Shown here piece after piece: positions 1 to 9,025 of a stretch of DNA of 64,000 nt. Every line of letters starts with the position of its first letter. Position 1 is the first letter of the stretch. The DNA comes from JADJYF01 sp050186725. GTDB taxonomy: Bacteria; Pseudomonadota; Gammaproteobacteria; Ga0077536. The notes under the pieces were generated by a model. It saw nothing but the letters and a program-made list of their open reading frames with translations. It did not search any database and was not told where the DNA came from. The position numbers were made by a program, and so were the translations under genes. The stretch is taken from the NCBI GenBank assembly GCA_050186725.1, contig JBFWYG010000012.1:1-64000 (forward strand), given 5' to 3'.

Positions 1-186
1 GTGGTGTCGGAGACCGAGTGGGCGGCCCGCGTCGACGAGTGGCTGCCGAGCGCGACCGATCGCGCCTTCGTCACCAGCCTCATGGGACGGGTGGTGGAGC
101 CCGGCAAGTTCGCCAACTGGATAGCGCCGCCGATGATCGGCATCAACCGTCAGCCGGTGGATTTCGAGTACGTGCGGTTCAATTGA
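1..186 (+). CDS. boxB: BoxB C-terminus (benzoyl-CoA 2,3-epoxidase), partial
   Basis: This is the last ~61 residues of a gene that begins upstream of the window; the GTG at base 1 is simply the window edge and not a start. The tail has the run MANWIAPP-like (here FANWIAPP), then GIN-QPVDFEYVRF at the extreme C-terminus, which I recognise from BoxB, the di-iron oxygenase subunit that epoxidises benzoyl-CoA in the aerobic box pathway. The iron ligands lie outside the window. The call is strengthened by boxA starting 71 bases downstream on the same strand, the usual BoxB-BoxA pairing. Confidence 0.82.
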   Translation: MVSETEWAARVDEWLPSATDRAFVTSLMGRVVEPGKFANWIAPPMIGINRQPVDFEYVRFN

Positions 187-257
187 GGGGGGCGCTCGTC
201 TCACGATCGTGTCCGCAGGTCCGACCTACAATGCACGCATCAACCTGAGATTCGCTC

Positions 258-1523
258 ATGACCGATCCCGCCGCCGGCGTCATCAAGCAGCATCTCATCG
301 ACCCCGAGATCTGTATTCGTTGCAACACCTGCGAGGCCACCTGCCCGGTGGGCGCGATCACCCACGACAGCCGCAACTACGTGGTGGACGTGGACAAGTG
401 CAACCTGTGCCTGGCCTGCGTGCCGCCCTGTCCGACCGGCAGCATCGACAACTGGCGGAGCGTGCCGCGCGAGGCCGCCTACACGGTGGACGCGCAGTTC
501 GGCTGGGACGAACTGCCGGGCGAACTTCCACCGGAGGCCTTCAGCGGCTCCGACGATCTGGCCGCCGCGCCGACCGAGTCTGCGCCCGCCCCACTCGTCG
601 GCGAGGCCGTCGCCTTCAGCAGTGCGCGCTACAACGCCACGCTGCCGCCTTGGAGCGCGGCCCATCCCTATACCAATCTCTACGGGCCACGCGCGGCCGA
701 GGCCTCGATCACGGCAACGGTGGTGGGCAACGTGCGGGTGACCGAAGTCGGGAGTGACTACGACACTCATCACCTGGTGCTGAACTTCGGCGCGATGCCC
801 TTCCCGGTGCTGGAAGGCCAGAGCATCGGCGTCCTGCCGCCAGGTGTCGATGCGCAGGGGCGCGCGCACCATGCACGCCAGTACAGCGTCGCCAGCCCGC
901 GCAACGGCGAACGCGCCGGCTACAACAACGTGTCGCTGACGGTGAAGCGCGTGCTGGAAGACCACGACGGGCGCCCGGTGCGCGGCGTCGCGAGCAATTA
1001 CCTGTGTGACCGCCAGGTCGGTGACAGGGTGGAGGTGATCGGGCCCTTCGGCGCAAGCTTCCTGATGCCCAATCATCCGCGCAGTCACATCGTCATGATC
1101 TGCACCGGCACCGGCAGTGCGCCGATGCGCGCCATGACCGAGTGGCGGCGCCGCCTGCGCGAGACGGCCAAGTTCGAGAGCGGCAAGCTGATGCTGTTCT
1201 TCGGCGCGCGCAGCCAGCAGGAACTGCCCTACTTCGGGCCGCTGACCAAGCTGCCCAAGGACTTCATCGACATCAACCTGGCCTTCAGCCGCACACCAGG
1301 CCAGCCCAAGCGCTACGTGCAGGACCTGATGCGCGAGCGCGCGGCCGATCTCGCCGCGCTGCTCGCAGACGAACAGGCGTACTTCTACGTGTGTGGATTG
1401 AAGGCGATGGAGGAGGGCGTGGTGTTGGCGCTGCGCGACATCGCAACGCAGGCCGGTCTGGACTGGGAGACGCTCGGCGCGACCCTGCAACGCGAAGGGC
1501 GGCTGCATCTCGAGACGTATTGA
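258..1523 (+). CDS. boxA: BoxA, ferredoxin-NADP reductase component of benzoyl-CoA epoxidase
   Basis: A 421-residue electron-transfer protein that passes electrons from NADPH to BoxB. Residues 15-60 hold a 2x[4Fe-4S] ferredoxin domain (C19, C22, C25, C29 and C48, C51, C54, C58). From about residue 140 onward there is a ferredoxin-NADP reductase module: RQYS at 207-210 for FAD and CTGTGSAP beginning at 282 for the nucleotide. This domain order and length fit BoxA. It follows boxB after 71 bases and is probably cotranscribed with it. It converges on otsB, with palindromic repeats in the 123-base gap that could end transcription from both sides. Confidence 0.92.
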   Translation: MTDPAAGVIKQHLIDPEICIRCNTCEATCPVGAITHDSRNYVVDVDKCNLCLACVPPCPTGSIDNWRSVPREAAYTVDAQFGWDELPGELPPEAFSGSDDLAAAPTESAPAPLVGEAVAFSSARYNATLPPWSAAHPYTNLYGPRAAEASITATVVGNVRVTEVGSDYDTHHLVLNFGAMPFPVLEGQSIGVLPPGVDAQGRAHHARQYSVASPRNGERAGYNNVSLTVKRVLEDHDGRPVRGVASNYLCDRQVGDRVEVIGPFGASFLMPNHPRSHIVMICTGTGSAPMRAMTEWRRRLRETAKFESGKLMLFFGARSQQELPYFGPLTKLPKDFIDINLAFSRTPGQPKRYVQDLMRERAADLAALLADEQAYFYVCGLKAMEEGVVLALRDIATQAGLDWETLGATLQREGRLHLETY

Positions 1524-1546
1524 GGGGGGAGGCTCTGGCATCGAAT

Positions 1547-1645
1547 GGCGGGTTGAAACCCGCCCTACAGGTGCCTCCGCTGTAGGGCCGATTTCAATCG
1601 GCCGTGCACGGCCGCTCTGGAATGGAATGTCGGGTTGAAACCCGA
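1547..1645. repeat. three intergenic palindromes (GGGTT-GA-AACCC family)
   Basis: Between the convergent boxA and otsB stops there are three short perfect palindromes with a TTGAAA or TTTCAA centre: GGCGGGTT/AACCCGCC at 1547-1564, GGCCGATT/AATCGGCC at 1586-1603 and TCGGGTT/AACCCGA at 1630-1645. The first two carry CCTACAG or TGTAGG on one flank, giving each unit a direction. The same family recurs at 37.86-38.04, 50.27-50.33 and 54.02-54.11 kb. In RNA they form hairpins and may act as bidirectional terminators here. Confidence 0.85.
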
Positions 1646-1646
1646 C

Positions 1647-2402
1647 CTACGGGGGCAGGGCGTCCGCCATGTCCTGCAGCAGCATCGCCATTTGCGCATG
1701 GTCGTCGAGGAAGAACATGGCGCGCGAGGCCGGCGAGTGCTCCCCTATGCGCACCGTGAGCCAGTCGGGTGCAGCCGAGGCGAAGGCCGGTTCGTCATTG
1801 TCGTCGTCGCCGATGAAGACCGCCGTCTCGCAGCCGTGCTCGGTCACCAGCCGGCGCAGCGCATCGCCCTTGTGTGGCGCTTCCGGCGCCGTGAAGTTCA
1901 CCACCAGCTTGCCGTAGGACACTACCAGCGGCGCGGGCAGACGCTTCACCAGGCCGCGGACGAAGGCCAGCGCCGCATCTCGATCGCGTGCCATGCGGTA
2001 GTGCACCGCTATGGAATAGGCCTTGTCCTCGATCATGAGTCCGTGTTCGCGCACCTGCGCGGGCGCCGTGTGGAGCAGGGCGCGCAGACCGTCCATGGCC
2101 GAGCAGTAGGCGGCACCCGGCAGATCCTCGAAGCCTTCGGCCCCATGGTTGCCTATCACCCGGCACGGCGCGAACTCCAGTCGCGCACGCGCATCCGCCG
2201 CGGCGCGACCCGTGATCACCGCCACCGGCACGCGCTCCGCCAGGTTGGCGAGACGACGCTGCACACTCTGCGGCACCAGTGCGTCCTGCGGGTTGGGCAC
2301 GAGCGGCGCCAGGGTGCCGTCGAAGTCGAAGGCGAGTAGCGGCCGGCGCGCCATCACCGCACGTAGCGCGGCCTTGCCGTCGTTGCTGAAGACGTGCTTC
2401 AT
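1647..2402 (-). CDS. otsB: trehalose-6-phosphate phosphatase
   Basis: A 251-residue HAD-superfamily phosphatase that removes phosphate from trehalose-6-phosphate. The nucleophile motif DFDGT is at residues 26-30, the ITGR motif and GNHGAE follow, and the C-terminal acidic motif FIGDDDNDEPAF completes the HAD site. Length matches OtsB. I chose the ATG at 2402 because it overlaps the otsA stop as ATGA, implying translational coupling. The open frame continues upstream for another 300 codons, but that part is antisense-type shadow of otsA. It is the second gene of an otsA-otsB operon. Confidence 0.93.
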   Translation of the reverse strand: MKHVFSNDGKAALRAVMARRPLLAFDFDGTLAPLVPNPQDALVPQSVQRRLANLAERVPVAVITGRAAADARARLEFAPCRVIGNHGAEGFEDLPGAAYCSAMDGLRALLHTAPAQVREHGLMIEDKAYSIAVHYRMARDRDAALAFVRGLVKRLPAPLVVSYGKLVVNFTAPEAPHKGDALRRLVTEHGCETAVFIGDDDNDEPAFASAAPDWLTVRIGEHSPASRAMFFLDDHAQMAMLLQDMADALPP

Positions 2403-4636
2403 CGCGCAAGGTGCTGGCGCCGCAGGCGCGCCTCGATGCGCTGGCGAACCTTCGCGCGGCCGGCGTCGGCGAGCATGCGTCCCGCCCAGCGGAACACGTT
2501 GAACTCTCGCACCACGGTGCGCATGCTCGCCATGCGCTCGCGCTGCTCGCCGGGCGGCATGTCGAGCGCGCGCGCCAGCGCGTCGGCGGTCTCTTCGACG
2601 TGGTAGGGGTTCACGATCAGGGCCTCCGTCATTTCGCGCGCGGCGCCGGCGAAGCGGCTCAGGATCAGGACGCCACGTTCGTCGTCGCGCGCGGCGACGA
2701 ACTCCTTGCACACGAGGTTCATGCCGTCGTGGAGGCTGGTCACCATGCACACGTCGGCCGCGCGGTACAGTTCGTTCAGCGCGGCGTGATCGTGATGTTC
2801 CGCGACCAGCACCACCGGCTGATAGTCGCTTCCGCCGAAGCGACCGTTGATGTGCTCGGTGCGCTCGCGGATGCGCGCCTGGAAGCTCCGGTACTCTTCC
2901 AGTGACGTGCGCGACGGCGCCGCCACCTGCACCAGCACGAACCGGCCGATCCATCGTGGGTACTTCTCCAGCAGCCGTTCGACCGCGTTCAGGCGCTCGA
3001 GGATGCCCTTGGTGTAGTCGAAACGGTCGACGCCGAGCGCGATATGTGCGCTGGTCGGCAACGCCAGGCGCGCGAGCACGCGTTCGCGGCACTCGGCGAC
3101 GCTGGCCCAAGCCTCGGCCTGTTCCGAACTCGGCCATTCGATGGAGATCGGATAGCTCTCGACGCGGGTGGTGTCGTTCTGGTGTGAGATGGTCGAGTGC
3201 TCGTACTCGATGCGCGCCTCGAGGTAGCGGTCCACGGTCTCCATGAAATTCTTGCAGTGGTAGCGGGTGTGGAAGCCGAGGATGGTGCTGCCCAACATGC
3301 CCTCCAGGATCTCGCGACGCCACGGGCAGATGCCGAAGGACTCAGGGTTCGGCCACGGGATGTGCCAGAAGGTGATGATGGTGGCGCGCGGCAGTTCCGC
3401 GCGGATCAGCGCCGGCAGCAGCGCGAAGTGATAATCCTGCACCAGGATCAGCGGGTCCTCCGTGTGAGCTTCCTCGATCACGGCGCGTGCAAAGCGCGCA
3501 TTGACCGCCCGGTAGCGCTGCCAGTCCGCCTCGCGGAACACCGGTCGAACATGCGCGACGTGGCAAAGCGGCCACAGGCCTTCGTTGGCGAAGCCGTAGT
3601 AATACCCTTGCTCTTCCTCGTTACTCAGCCAGATCCGCCGCAGGTGGTAATCATTCGAGCCGGGCGGCACCTGCAGACGGTCGTGACCGTCGACGGTCTC
3701 ACGATCGGCGCTGCCGCTGCCGTGGGCGATCCAGGTGCCCGAACAGGCGCGCATCACCGGCTCGATGGCGGTGACGAGCCCGCTCGCCGGACGGCGCACG
3801 TGCACTTCCTCGCCTTCGCGTTCGTGGATGTAGGGTTCACGATTCGACACCACGATGACCTGTTCGCCGCGCAACTGGGTGCTGAGCAGCGAGCGCAGTC
3901 GCTCCGGTGTCCATTCGGTATCCGGTGGCAGCGAGCGGCGGAACTCGTCTTCGAGGTCGCGCAGGCGCGCGCGCAGTTCTTCGGCCACCGGACCCAGTTC
4001 ACTCGCCGCCGCGGACGGCAGGCCTTCCAGGCTGTCACGCCGCAGTAGCGCGCGCGTCCCTTCCAGCCAGTCGGCGCGGCTCCAGCGCGCCACGACCAGG
4101 GTCAGCAAAGAGCTGAACAGGCCGAGTCCGGCCAGCATCATGATCAGGTAGCGCTTGGTCGCCTGACTGCGGTTCTCCACGAAACGCAGATCGTGCAGCA
4201 CCACCAGCGCGCCAACCTGCCGCGTGGCGCTCACCACCGGGTGATAGCCGATATGCACCGGTCCGCCTGCAAAGGTCTGCGGCTTGCCGGTCTCGCGCGC
4301 GAGCAAGGCTGCTCGTTCGCAGCCCAGCGTGGTCGGATAGTCCGGCGTGCGCACCAGCAGGTCACCGTGCAGAGAACACAGTCCGAGCGCGATCAGGCGT
4401 TCGTCGTGCAGCACACGATCGAAAGCCGCGCGCAGCCGATCGAGATCGTTCACTGCCAGCGCATCGTCGATGGTGTCCGCCATCGAGTTCGCGACCAGCG
4501 CATCACGCAGGTTCAAATCGCGCGCGAACCAGCGCAGCGCGACGCGATCGAGCAGCGGCAACGCCAGGTAGGCAACACAGATCAGCATCAGCAACAACGG
4601 CGTGACGAAACGCAGCTGGAAGCGCAAGACGTTCAT
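2399..4636 (-). CDS. otsA: trehalose-6-phosphate synthase with N-terminal membrane sensor-like region
   Basis: A 745-residue protein, against ~470 for E. coli OtsA. The GT20 domain starts near residue 257: VVSNREP 262-268, YYYGFANEGLWPL 345-357 (equivalent to the Y76/W85 region of E. coli OtsA), QDYHF 400-404, VDRFDYTKG 536-544 (Arg and Lys contacting the UDP-glucose phosphates) and LHDGMNLVCKE 635-645. The extra N-terminus has a membrane helix at ~10-30, a ~130-residue segment probably facing the periplasm, a second helix at ~162-184 and a helical linker, as in a sensor or chemoreceptor input module. Trehalose synthesis is therefore probably membrane-anchored. Residue 400 is Gln where E. coli has His. 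Operon with otsB; divergent from the GH15 gene. Confidence 0.9.
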   Translation of the reverse strand: MNVLRFQLRFVTPLLLMLICVAYLALPLLDRVALRWFARDLNLRDALVANSMADTIDDALAVNDLDRLRAAFDRVLHDERLIALGLCSLHGDLLVRTPDYPTTLGCERAALLARETGKPQTFAGGPVHIGYHPVVSATRQVGALVVLHDLRFVENRSQATKRYLIMMLAGLGLFSSLLTLVVARWSRADWLEGTRALLRRDSLEGLPSAAASELGPVAEELRARLRDLEDEFRRSLPPDTEWTPERLRSLLSTQLRGEQVIVVSNREPYIHEREGEEVHVRRPASGLVTAIEPVMRACSGTWIAHGSGSADRETVDGHDRLQVPPGSNDYHLRRIWLSNEEEQGYYYGFANEGLWPLCHVAHVRPVFREADWQRYRAVNARFARAVIEEAHTEDPLILVQDYHFALLPALIRAELPRATIITFWHIPWPNPESFGICPWRREILEGMLGSTILGFHTRYHCKNFMETVDRYLEARIEYEHSTISHQNDTTRVESYPISIEWPSSEQAEAWASVAECRERVLARLALPTSAHIALGVDRFDYTKGILERLNAVERLLEKYPRWIGRFVLVQVAAPSRTSLEEYRSFQARIRERTEHINGRFGGSDYQPVVLVAEHHDHAALNELYRAADVCMVTSLHDGMNLVCKEFVAARDDERGVLILSRFAGAAREMTEALIVNPYHVEETADALARALDMPPGEQRERMASMRTVVREFNVFRWAGRMLADAGRAKVRQRIEARLRRQHLAR

Positions 4637-4812
4637 GGCTTGTGCGCTTTCGCTCTTACGACAAATCGACAGTTACCCTAACCGGGTAATGCATGCATGG
4701 CAACCTGCGCGGTCGCGGCATCGCGTGCGAGCGACATTGGTGCATTGCCGGTGCACGCGTGAATTGCGCATGGATTGCTTGCATGATCGGTTTCGCTTGG
4801 TAGGCTTGGGCC
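4637..4812. promoter_or_regulatory. divergent otsA / GH15 control region
   Basis: The 176 bases between the divergent otsA and GH15 starts must hold promoters for both. The one clear structure is a short inverted repeat, TTACCC-5-GGGTAA, at 4673-4689, close to the otsA start and of operator size. I see no convincing consensus sigma-70 pair. Assignment as a regulator site is inference only. Confidence 0.35.
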
Positions 4813-6636
4813 ATGAACAGCACGATCACTCGGGCCCATATGCTCGATATGGCGACCCTCGAGCTTGCGCTCGTCGGCAATTGCAGCATCGGTGCGCTGG
4901 TCGACGGCGCGGCGCGCATGTTGTGGTGTTGCATGCCACGTTTCGATTCGCCGCCGATCTTCCACGCATTGCTCGATTCGGCGCGTGGTGTGCCTCGAGA
5001 TGGTTGTTTCGTCATCGAGTTACAGGACTTCGTGCGGGCCGAGCAGCACTATGACGATGGCACCGCGGTGTTGCGTACACGTCTCTATGACAGTGCCGGA
5101 CAGGGTGTGGAAGTGGTGGATTTCGCACCTCGCTTCGAAGACCACGGGCGCACATTTCGTCCCACGCAGCTGGTGCGCAGGGTGCGGCCATTGCGCGGAA
5201 CGCCGCGCGTGCGCGTGGTTCTGCGACCCCGCTTCGATTGGGGCGCGGGCGTGCCCATGGTCACGCGCGGCAGCAATCATCTGCGCTTCGTGATGCCCGG
5301 TGGTGTGCTGCGCCTGACCACCAATCTGCCGCTCACCTACGTGGCGGAAGAGACCTGGTTCGCGCTGCGCGAGAGCCAGAGCATGGTGCTCGGCCCGGAC
5401 GAAACCCTGGAAGGCGGCCTCGAGGAGACCGCGCGTCGCTTCGAGGAGCAGACCGTACGCTACTGGCGACGCTGGTCGCGGCGCCTGGGCGTGCCGTTGG
5501 AGTGGCAGGAGGCGGTGATCCGTGCCGCCATCACGCTCAAGCTCTGCCAGTACGAAGACACCGGCGCCATCGTTGCCGCCATGACCACCAGCATTCCCGA
5601 GGCGCCAGGCACCGCGCGCAACTGGGACTATCGCTACTGCTGGATTCGCGATGCGTTCTTCGTCGTGCGTGCGCTCAACACGCTGTCCGAGGTCGGCACG
5701 ATGGAGATCTACCTGCGCTGGTTGTACGACGTGGCGCAGGCGGCGGCGGGCGGGCACGTGCAACCGCTGTTCGGCCTCGGTCTCGAGCGCGACCTGCCGG
5801 AACGCGAGATCCCGTCGCTGGCGGGCTATCGAGGCATGGGGCCGGTGCGGGTCGGCAACCAGGCCCACATGCATCTGCAGCACGATGTGTACGGCAATAT
5901 CGTGTTGGGCGCGGCGCAGGCGTTCCACGACCGACGCTTGTTCAGGCCGGGCAACATCGACGACTTCCGCTTGCTCGAATCCATGGGAGAGCAGGCCTAT
6001 CGGCTGCACGATCAGCCCGACGCCGGGATGTGGGAACTGCGCACCCGCGCGCGCGTGCACACATCGTCGGCCATCATGAGCTGGGCGGCCTGCGATCGGC
6101 TCGGCAAGGTGGCGCGCGCGCTCGGTCTCGGTGATCGCGAAAGCCTGTGGCGCGAGCGTGCGGAGCGCATCCGCGCCCGCGTTCTCGAGGCTGCCTGGCA
6201 TCCCAGGCGGCAGTGTTTCGTCGAGTCCTTCGGCGGCGAGACGCTCGACGCGAGCGTGCTGCTGATGACCGAGGTCGGCTTCATCGATCCGCGGGACGAG
6301 CGCTTCGTCAAGACCTTCGAGTGCCTGGAGCGGACGCTGTGCGACGGTCCGTTCATGCGCCGCTACGAGGCGGCCGACGATTTCGGCGTGCCGGAGGTCG
6401 CGTTCAATGTCTGCGCCTTCTGGCGCATAGATGCGCTGGCGCGGCTCGGGCGCATCGAGGAAGCGCGGGAGGCCTTCGAGATGATGGTCGAGCGGCGCAA
6501 CGCCGTCGGCCTGCTGTCGGAGGACATGGTGCCGTCTACCGGCGAGCTGTGGGGCAATTTTCCGCAGACCTATTCCATGGTCGGCATCATCAATGGCGCA
6601 GTGCGCCTGTCGCGGCGCTGGGACACGGTGGTCTGA
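4813..6636 (+). CDS. GH15 family glucosidase (trehalase- or glucoamylase-type)
   Basis: A 607-residue cytoplasmic glycoside hydrolase of family 15 with no signal peptide. The N-terminal domain carries the typical LALVGNCSIGALVD and RFDSPPIF signatures. The (alpha/alpha)6 catalytic part includes NWDYRYCWIRDAFF, GPVRVGNQAH and, near the end, STGELWGNFPQTYS with E578, the conserved C-terminal catalytic-region glutamate. Family members hydrolyse alpha-glucosidic links, and several bacterial ones are trehalases. Its position divergent from otsAB favours trehalose turnover, but the substrate cannot be read from sequence. MscS follows after 32 bases, probably in the same transcript. Confidence 0.85.
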   Translation: MNSTITRAHMLDMATLELALVGNCSIGALVDGAARMLWCCMPRFDSPPIFHALLDSARGVPRDGCFVIELQDFVRAEQHYDDGTAVLRTRLYDSAGQGVEVVDFAPRFEDHGRTFRPTQLVRRVRPLRGTPRVRVVLRPRFDWGAGVPMVTRGSNHLRFVMPGGVLRLTTNLPLTYVAEETWFALRESQSMVLGPDETLEGGLEETARRFEEQTVRYWRRWSRRLGVPLEWQEAVIRAAITLKLCQYEDTGAIVAAMTTSIPEAPGTARNWDYRYCWIRDAFFVVRALNTLSEVGTMEIYLRWLYDVAQAAAGGHVQPLFGLGLERDLPEREIPSLAGYRGMGPVRVGNQAHMHLQHDVYGNIVLGAAQAFHDRRLFRPGNIDDFRLLESMGEQAYRLHDQPDAGMWELRTRARVHTSSAIMSWAACDRLGKVARALGLGDRESLWRERAERIRARVLEAAWHPRRQCFVESFGGETLDASVLLMTEVGFIDPRDERFVKTFECLERTLCDGPFMRRYEAADDFGVPEVAFNVCAFWRIDALARLGRIEEAREAFEMMVERRNAVGLLSEDMVPSTGELWGNFPQTYSMVGIINGAVRLSRRWDTVV

Positions 6637-6668
6637 GGGTCACATGCGTCGTGCATCGGAGTCTGTCT

Positions 6669-7577
6669 ATGAGTCTTGACCAATTCGTCGAACACCTCGA
6701 CCTGGCGGTATGGTGGCCCCTGGCGATGAGCGCGCTGCGCATCCTCGTCATTCTGCTCGCGGGCTGGATCCTCGTCGGCGTGCTGCAGCGGGGCGTAAGC
6801 GCCTTCCGCGCGCGCGCCGCGTCGCGCATGACGGACACCAATGCCCTGCAACGCGCGGAGACACTCGGCCGCGCCGCGCGTTACGTGATCGCGGTGGTGG
6901 TCGGGGTGATCGCCCTCATGCTGGTGCTGTCCGAACTCGACATCTCGCTCGCGCCCATTCTCGGTGCGTCCGGGGTCATCGGCCTCGCCATCGGCTTCGG
7001 TTCGCAGAGCCTGGTCAAGGACTACTTCAGCGGACTGTTCATCCTGCTCGAAGATCAGATCCGCAAGGGTGACGTGGTGAAGGTGGCGTCCCTGAGCGGC
7101 CTGGTGGAGGACGTCACACTGCGTCACGTACGCCTGCGCGACTACGATGGCAACGTGCACTTCATACCGAACAACCTGATCACCACGGTGACCAATCTCA
7201 GTCGCAACTTCGCCTACGCGGTGACCGACGTGCCGGTGGCCTACCGGGAGAACGTCGACGAGGTCATCGACGTACTTCGCGTGGTGGGGGCGGAGATGCG
7301 CGATGCCGAGAACTTCGCTTCGCGCATTCTCGAACCGCTGGAGGTCGCAGGGGTGGAACGCTGGGACGACTCGGCGGTGGTGATCAGGTGCCGCTTCAAG
7401 ACCATACCCCTCGAGCAGTGGAACGTGCGGCGCGAGCTCCTGCGTCGCTTGAAGGCCGCGTTCGATGCGCGAGGGATCGAGATTCCCTACCCGCATCTGA
7501 CGGTCTACCCGGGGGCTGGGGTGGCCGCGCTGTGGGCGGGGGAGAGGGAGCACGAGGGCGAGGGCGCCCGTCACTGA
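6669..7577 (+). CDS. MscS-type mechanosensitive channel
   Basis: A 302-residue inner-membrane channel that opens on hypo-osmotic shock. Three hydrophobic helices lie at roughly 17-42, 68-92 and 96-118; the third contains the MscS pore-lining pattern GASGVIGLAIGFGSQSLVKD, followed by the cytoplasmic beta domain (FIPNNLITTVTNLSRN). The ATG at 6669 is preferred over the longer open frame, whose upstream part is out of frame inside the GH15 gene. With otsAB and GH15 it forms an osmotic-response neighbourhood: a compatible solute made, degraded, and a release valve. Confidence 0.93.
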   Translation: MSLDQFVEHLDLAVWWPLAMSALRILVILLAGWILVGVLQRGVSAFRARAASRMTDTNALQRAETLGRAARYVIAVVVGVIALMLVLSELDISLAPILGASGVIGLAIGFGSQSLVKDYFSGLFILLEDQIRKGDVVKVASLSGLVEDVTLRHVRLRDYDGNVHFIPNNLITTVTNLSRNFAYAVTDVPVAYRENVDEVIDVLRVVGAEMRDAENFASRILEPLEVAGVERWDDSAVVIRCRFKTIPLEQWNVRRELLRRLKAAFDARGIEIPYPHLTVYPGAGVAALWAGEREHEGEGARH

Positions 7578-7616
7578 TACCTGTCCGCGCACGTGGGGGA
7601 GTCTTAGAATGACGCC

Positions 7617-8120
7617 GTGAGCGCTGCCCGTCCCACTCCGTGCGCGACCTCGGCACCGGCCGTGGCGGGTTGGCGTGAGTGGGTGGGCCTGCCTGCGCTA
7701 GGGATCACGCGCATCAAGGCCAAGCTCGACACTGGCGCGCGTACCTCGGCCCTGCACGCCCTCAGTTCGGAACGCTACTCGGTAGGCGGCGCGCCCTTCG
7801 TGCGCCTGCGGGTGCAGCCGCGTCAGCGCGAGGACGGACGGGTGTTGGTGGTCGAGACCGCGGTCATCGACGAGCGCTTCGTGACCGATTCCAGCGGCCA
7901 TCGGGAGCGGCGCATCGTGATCGCTTCACAACTGACGGTGGGTGGTCAGAGCTGGCCGATAGAACTCACCGTCACCAATCGTGATTCGCTGCGCTTTCGT
8001 ATGCTGCTCGGCCGCAGCGCCATGCAGGGACGGCTGGTGGTCGATCCGGATCGCTCCTACCTGCTGGGCAAGCCGAGCAAGTCCGACGCCGCGCATCGCC
8101 CGCGCAACAGGGCTCCATGA
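7617..8120 (+). CDS. RimK-associated retropepsin-like protease (ATP-dependent zinc protease family)
   Basis: A 167-residue protein of the family often called ATP-dependent zinc protease (Pfam Zn_protease), structurally retropepsin-like and called RimB in pseudomonads. The conserved KAKLDTGARTSALHA motif (aspartate in DTGA, residues ~38-41) and the RFRMLLGRSAM motif near residue 130 are both present. The GTG start at 7617 is the only one giving full length. The stop overlaps the rimK ATG by four bases, so the two are translationally coupled and very probably act together on ribosomal protein S6 modification. Confidence 0.85.
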   Translation: MSAARPTPCATSAPAVAGWREWVGLPALGITRIKAKLDTGARTSALHALSSERYSVGGAPFVRLRVQPRQREDGRVLVVETAVIDERFVTDSSGHRERRIVIASQLTVGGQSWPIELTVTNRDSLRFRMLLGRSAMQGRLVVDPDRSYLLGKPSKSDAAHRPRNRAP

Positions 8121-9022
8121 AGATCGCCATCCTCTCGCGCAATCCCAAGCTCTACTCGACCCGCCGGCTGGTCGAGGCCGCCCAGTCTCGTGGCCACGAG
8201 GCGCGGGTGATCGATGTCCTGCGCTGCTACATGGACATCACGCCGCACCACCCGACCATTCATTACAAGGGTGAGGAACTGACCGAGTTCGACGCGGTGA
8301 TCCCGCGTATCGGCGCGTCGGTGACCTACTACGGCACCGCGGTGGTGCGACAATTCGAGATGATGGGGACCTACTCGGTCAACGAGTCGGTGGCCATCGC
8401 CCGCTCGCGCGACAAGTTGCGCTCCCTGCAGCTCCTGTCCCGCGAGGGTCTGGGCCTGCCGACCACCACCTTCGCCCACTCCCTGGACGACGTCGACGGG
8501 CTGATCGACGAAGTTGGCGGCGCGCCGCTCGTGATCAAGGTGCTGGAGGGCACGCAGGGACTGGGCGTGGTGCTGGCGGAGACCAAGAACTCGGCCAAGA
8601 GCGTGATCGAGGCCTTCATGGGGCTCGACGCGAACATCCTAGTGCAGCAGTTCATCAAGGAAGCCGCCGGCTGCGACCTGCGCTGCTTCGTGATCGGCGA
8701 CAAGGTGGTGGCGGCCATGCAGCGGGTCGGGGCCGTGGGCGAGTTCCGTTCCAACCTGCACCGTGGGGGGCAGGCCAGCGCGGTGAAGATCAGCGCCGCC
8801 GAACGCGCCACCGCGGTGCGTGCCGCCCGTACCCTGGGGCTCAACGTGTGCGGGGTCGACCTGCTGCGCGCGGCGCAGGGCCCGGTGATCATGGAGGTGA
8901 ATTCCTCGCCCGGGCTGCGCGGCATCGAGCAGGTCTCGGGTCTCGACATTGCCGGGCTCATCATCGAGTTTCTCGAGCGCCGCGAACGGCGCCGCACCAC
9001 CCGTACGCGCGGCCGCGGCTGA
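8117..9022 (+). CDS. rimK: RimK alpha-L-glutamate ligase (ribosomal protein S6 modification)
   Basis: A 301-residue ATP-grasp ligase that adds glutamate residues to the C-terminus of ribosomal protein S6. Family signatures are visible: the N-terminal MKIAILSRNPKLYSTRRL, NESVAIARSRDKLRSLQLL, the ATP-grasp loop KVLEGTQGLGVVLAE and the metal-binding end IMEVNSSPGLRGIE. Length matches E. coli RimK (300). It sits in the middle of a three-gene operon with the retropepsin-like gene before it (overlap ATGA) and an aspartoacylase-like gene after it (3-base gap). Confidence 0.96.
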   Translation: MKIAILSRNPKLYSTRRLVEAAQSRGHEARVIDVLRCYMDITPHHPTIHYKGEELTEFDAVIPRIGASVTYYGTAVVRQFEMMGTYSVNESVAIARSRDKLRSLQLLSREGLGLPTTTFAHSLDDVDGLIDEVGGAPLVIKVLEGTQGLGVVLAETKNSAKSVIEAFMGLDANILVQQFIKEAAGCDLRCFVIGDKVVAAMQRVGAVGEFRSNLHRGGQASAVKISAAERATAVRAARTLGLNVCGVDLLRAAQGPVIMEVNSSPGLRGIEQVSGLDIAGLIIEFLERRERRRTTRTRGRG

Positions 9023-9025
9023 ACG

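Noticed and set aside
1..186. Treating base 1 GTG as a start codon of a small protein
   Set aside because: The frame is the C-terminus of BoxB; the GTG is an internal valine at the window edge.
1647..3323. 558-codon open frame running through otsB and beyond
   Set aside because: Only the part from ATG 2402 encodes OtsB; the upstream part is an Arg-rich shadow of otsA in another frame.
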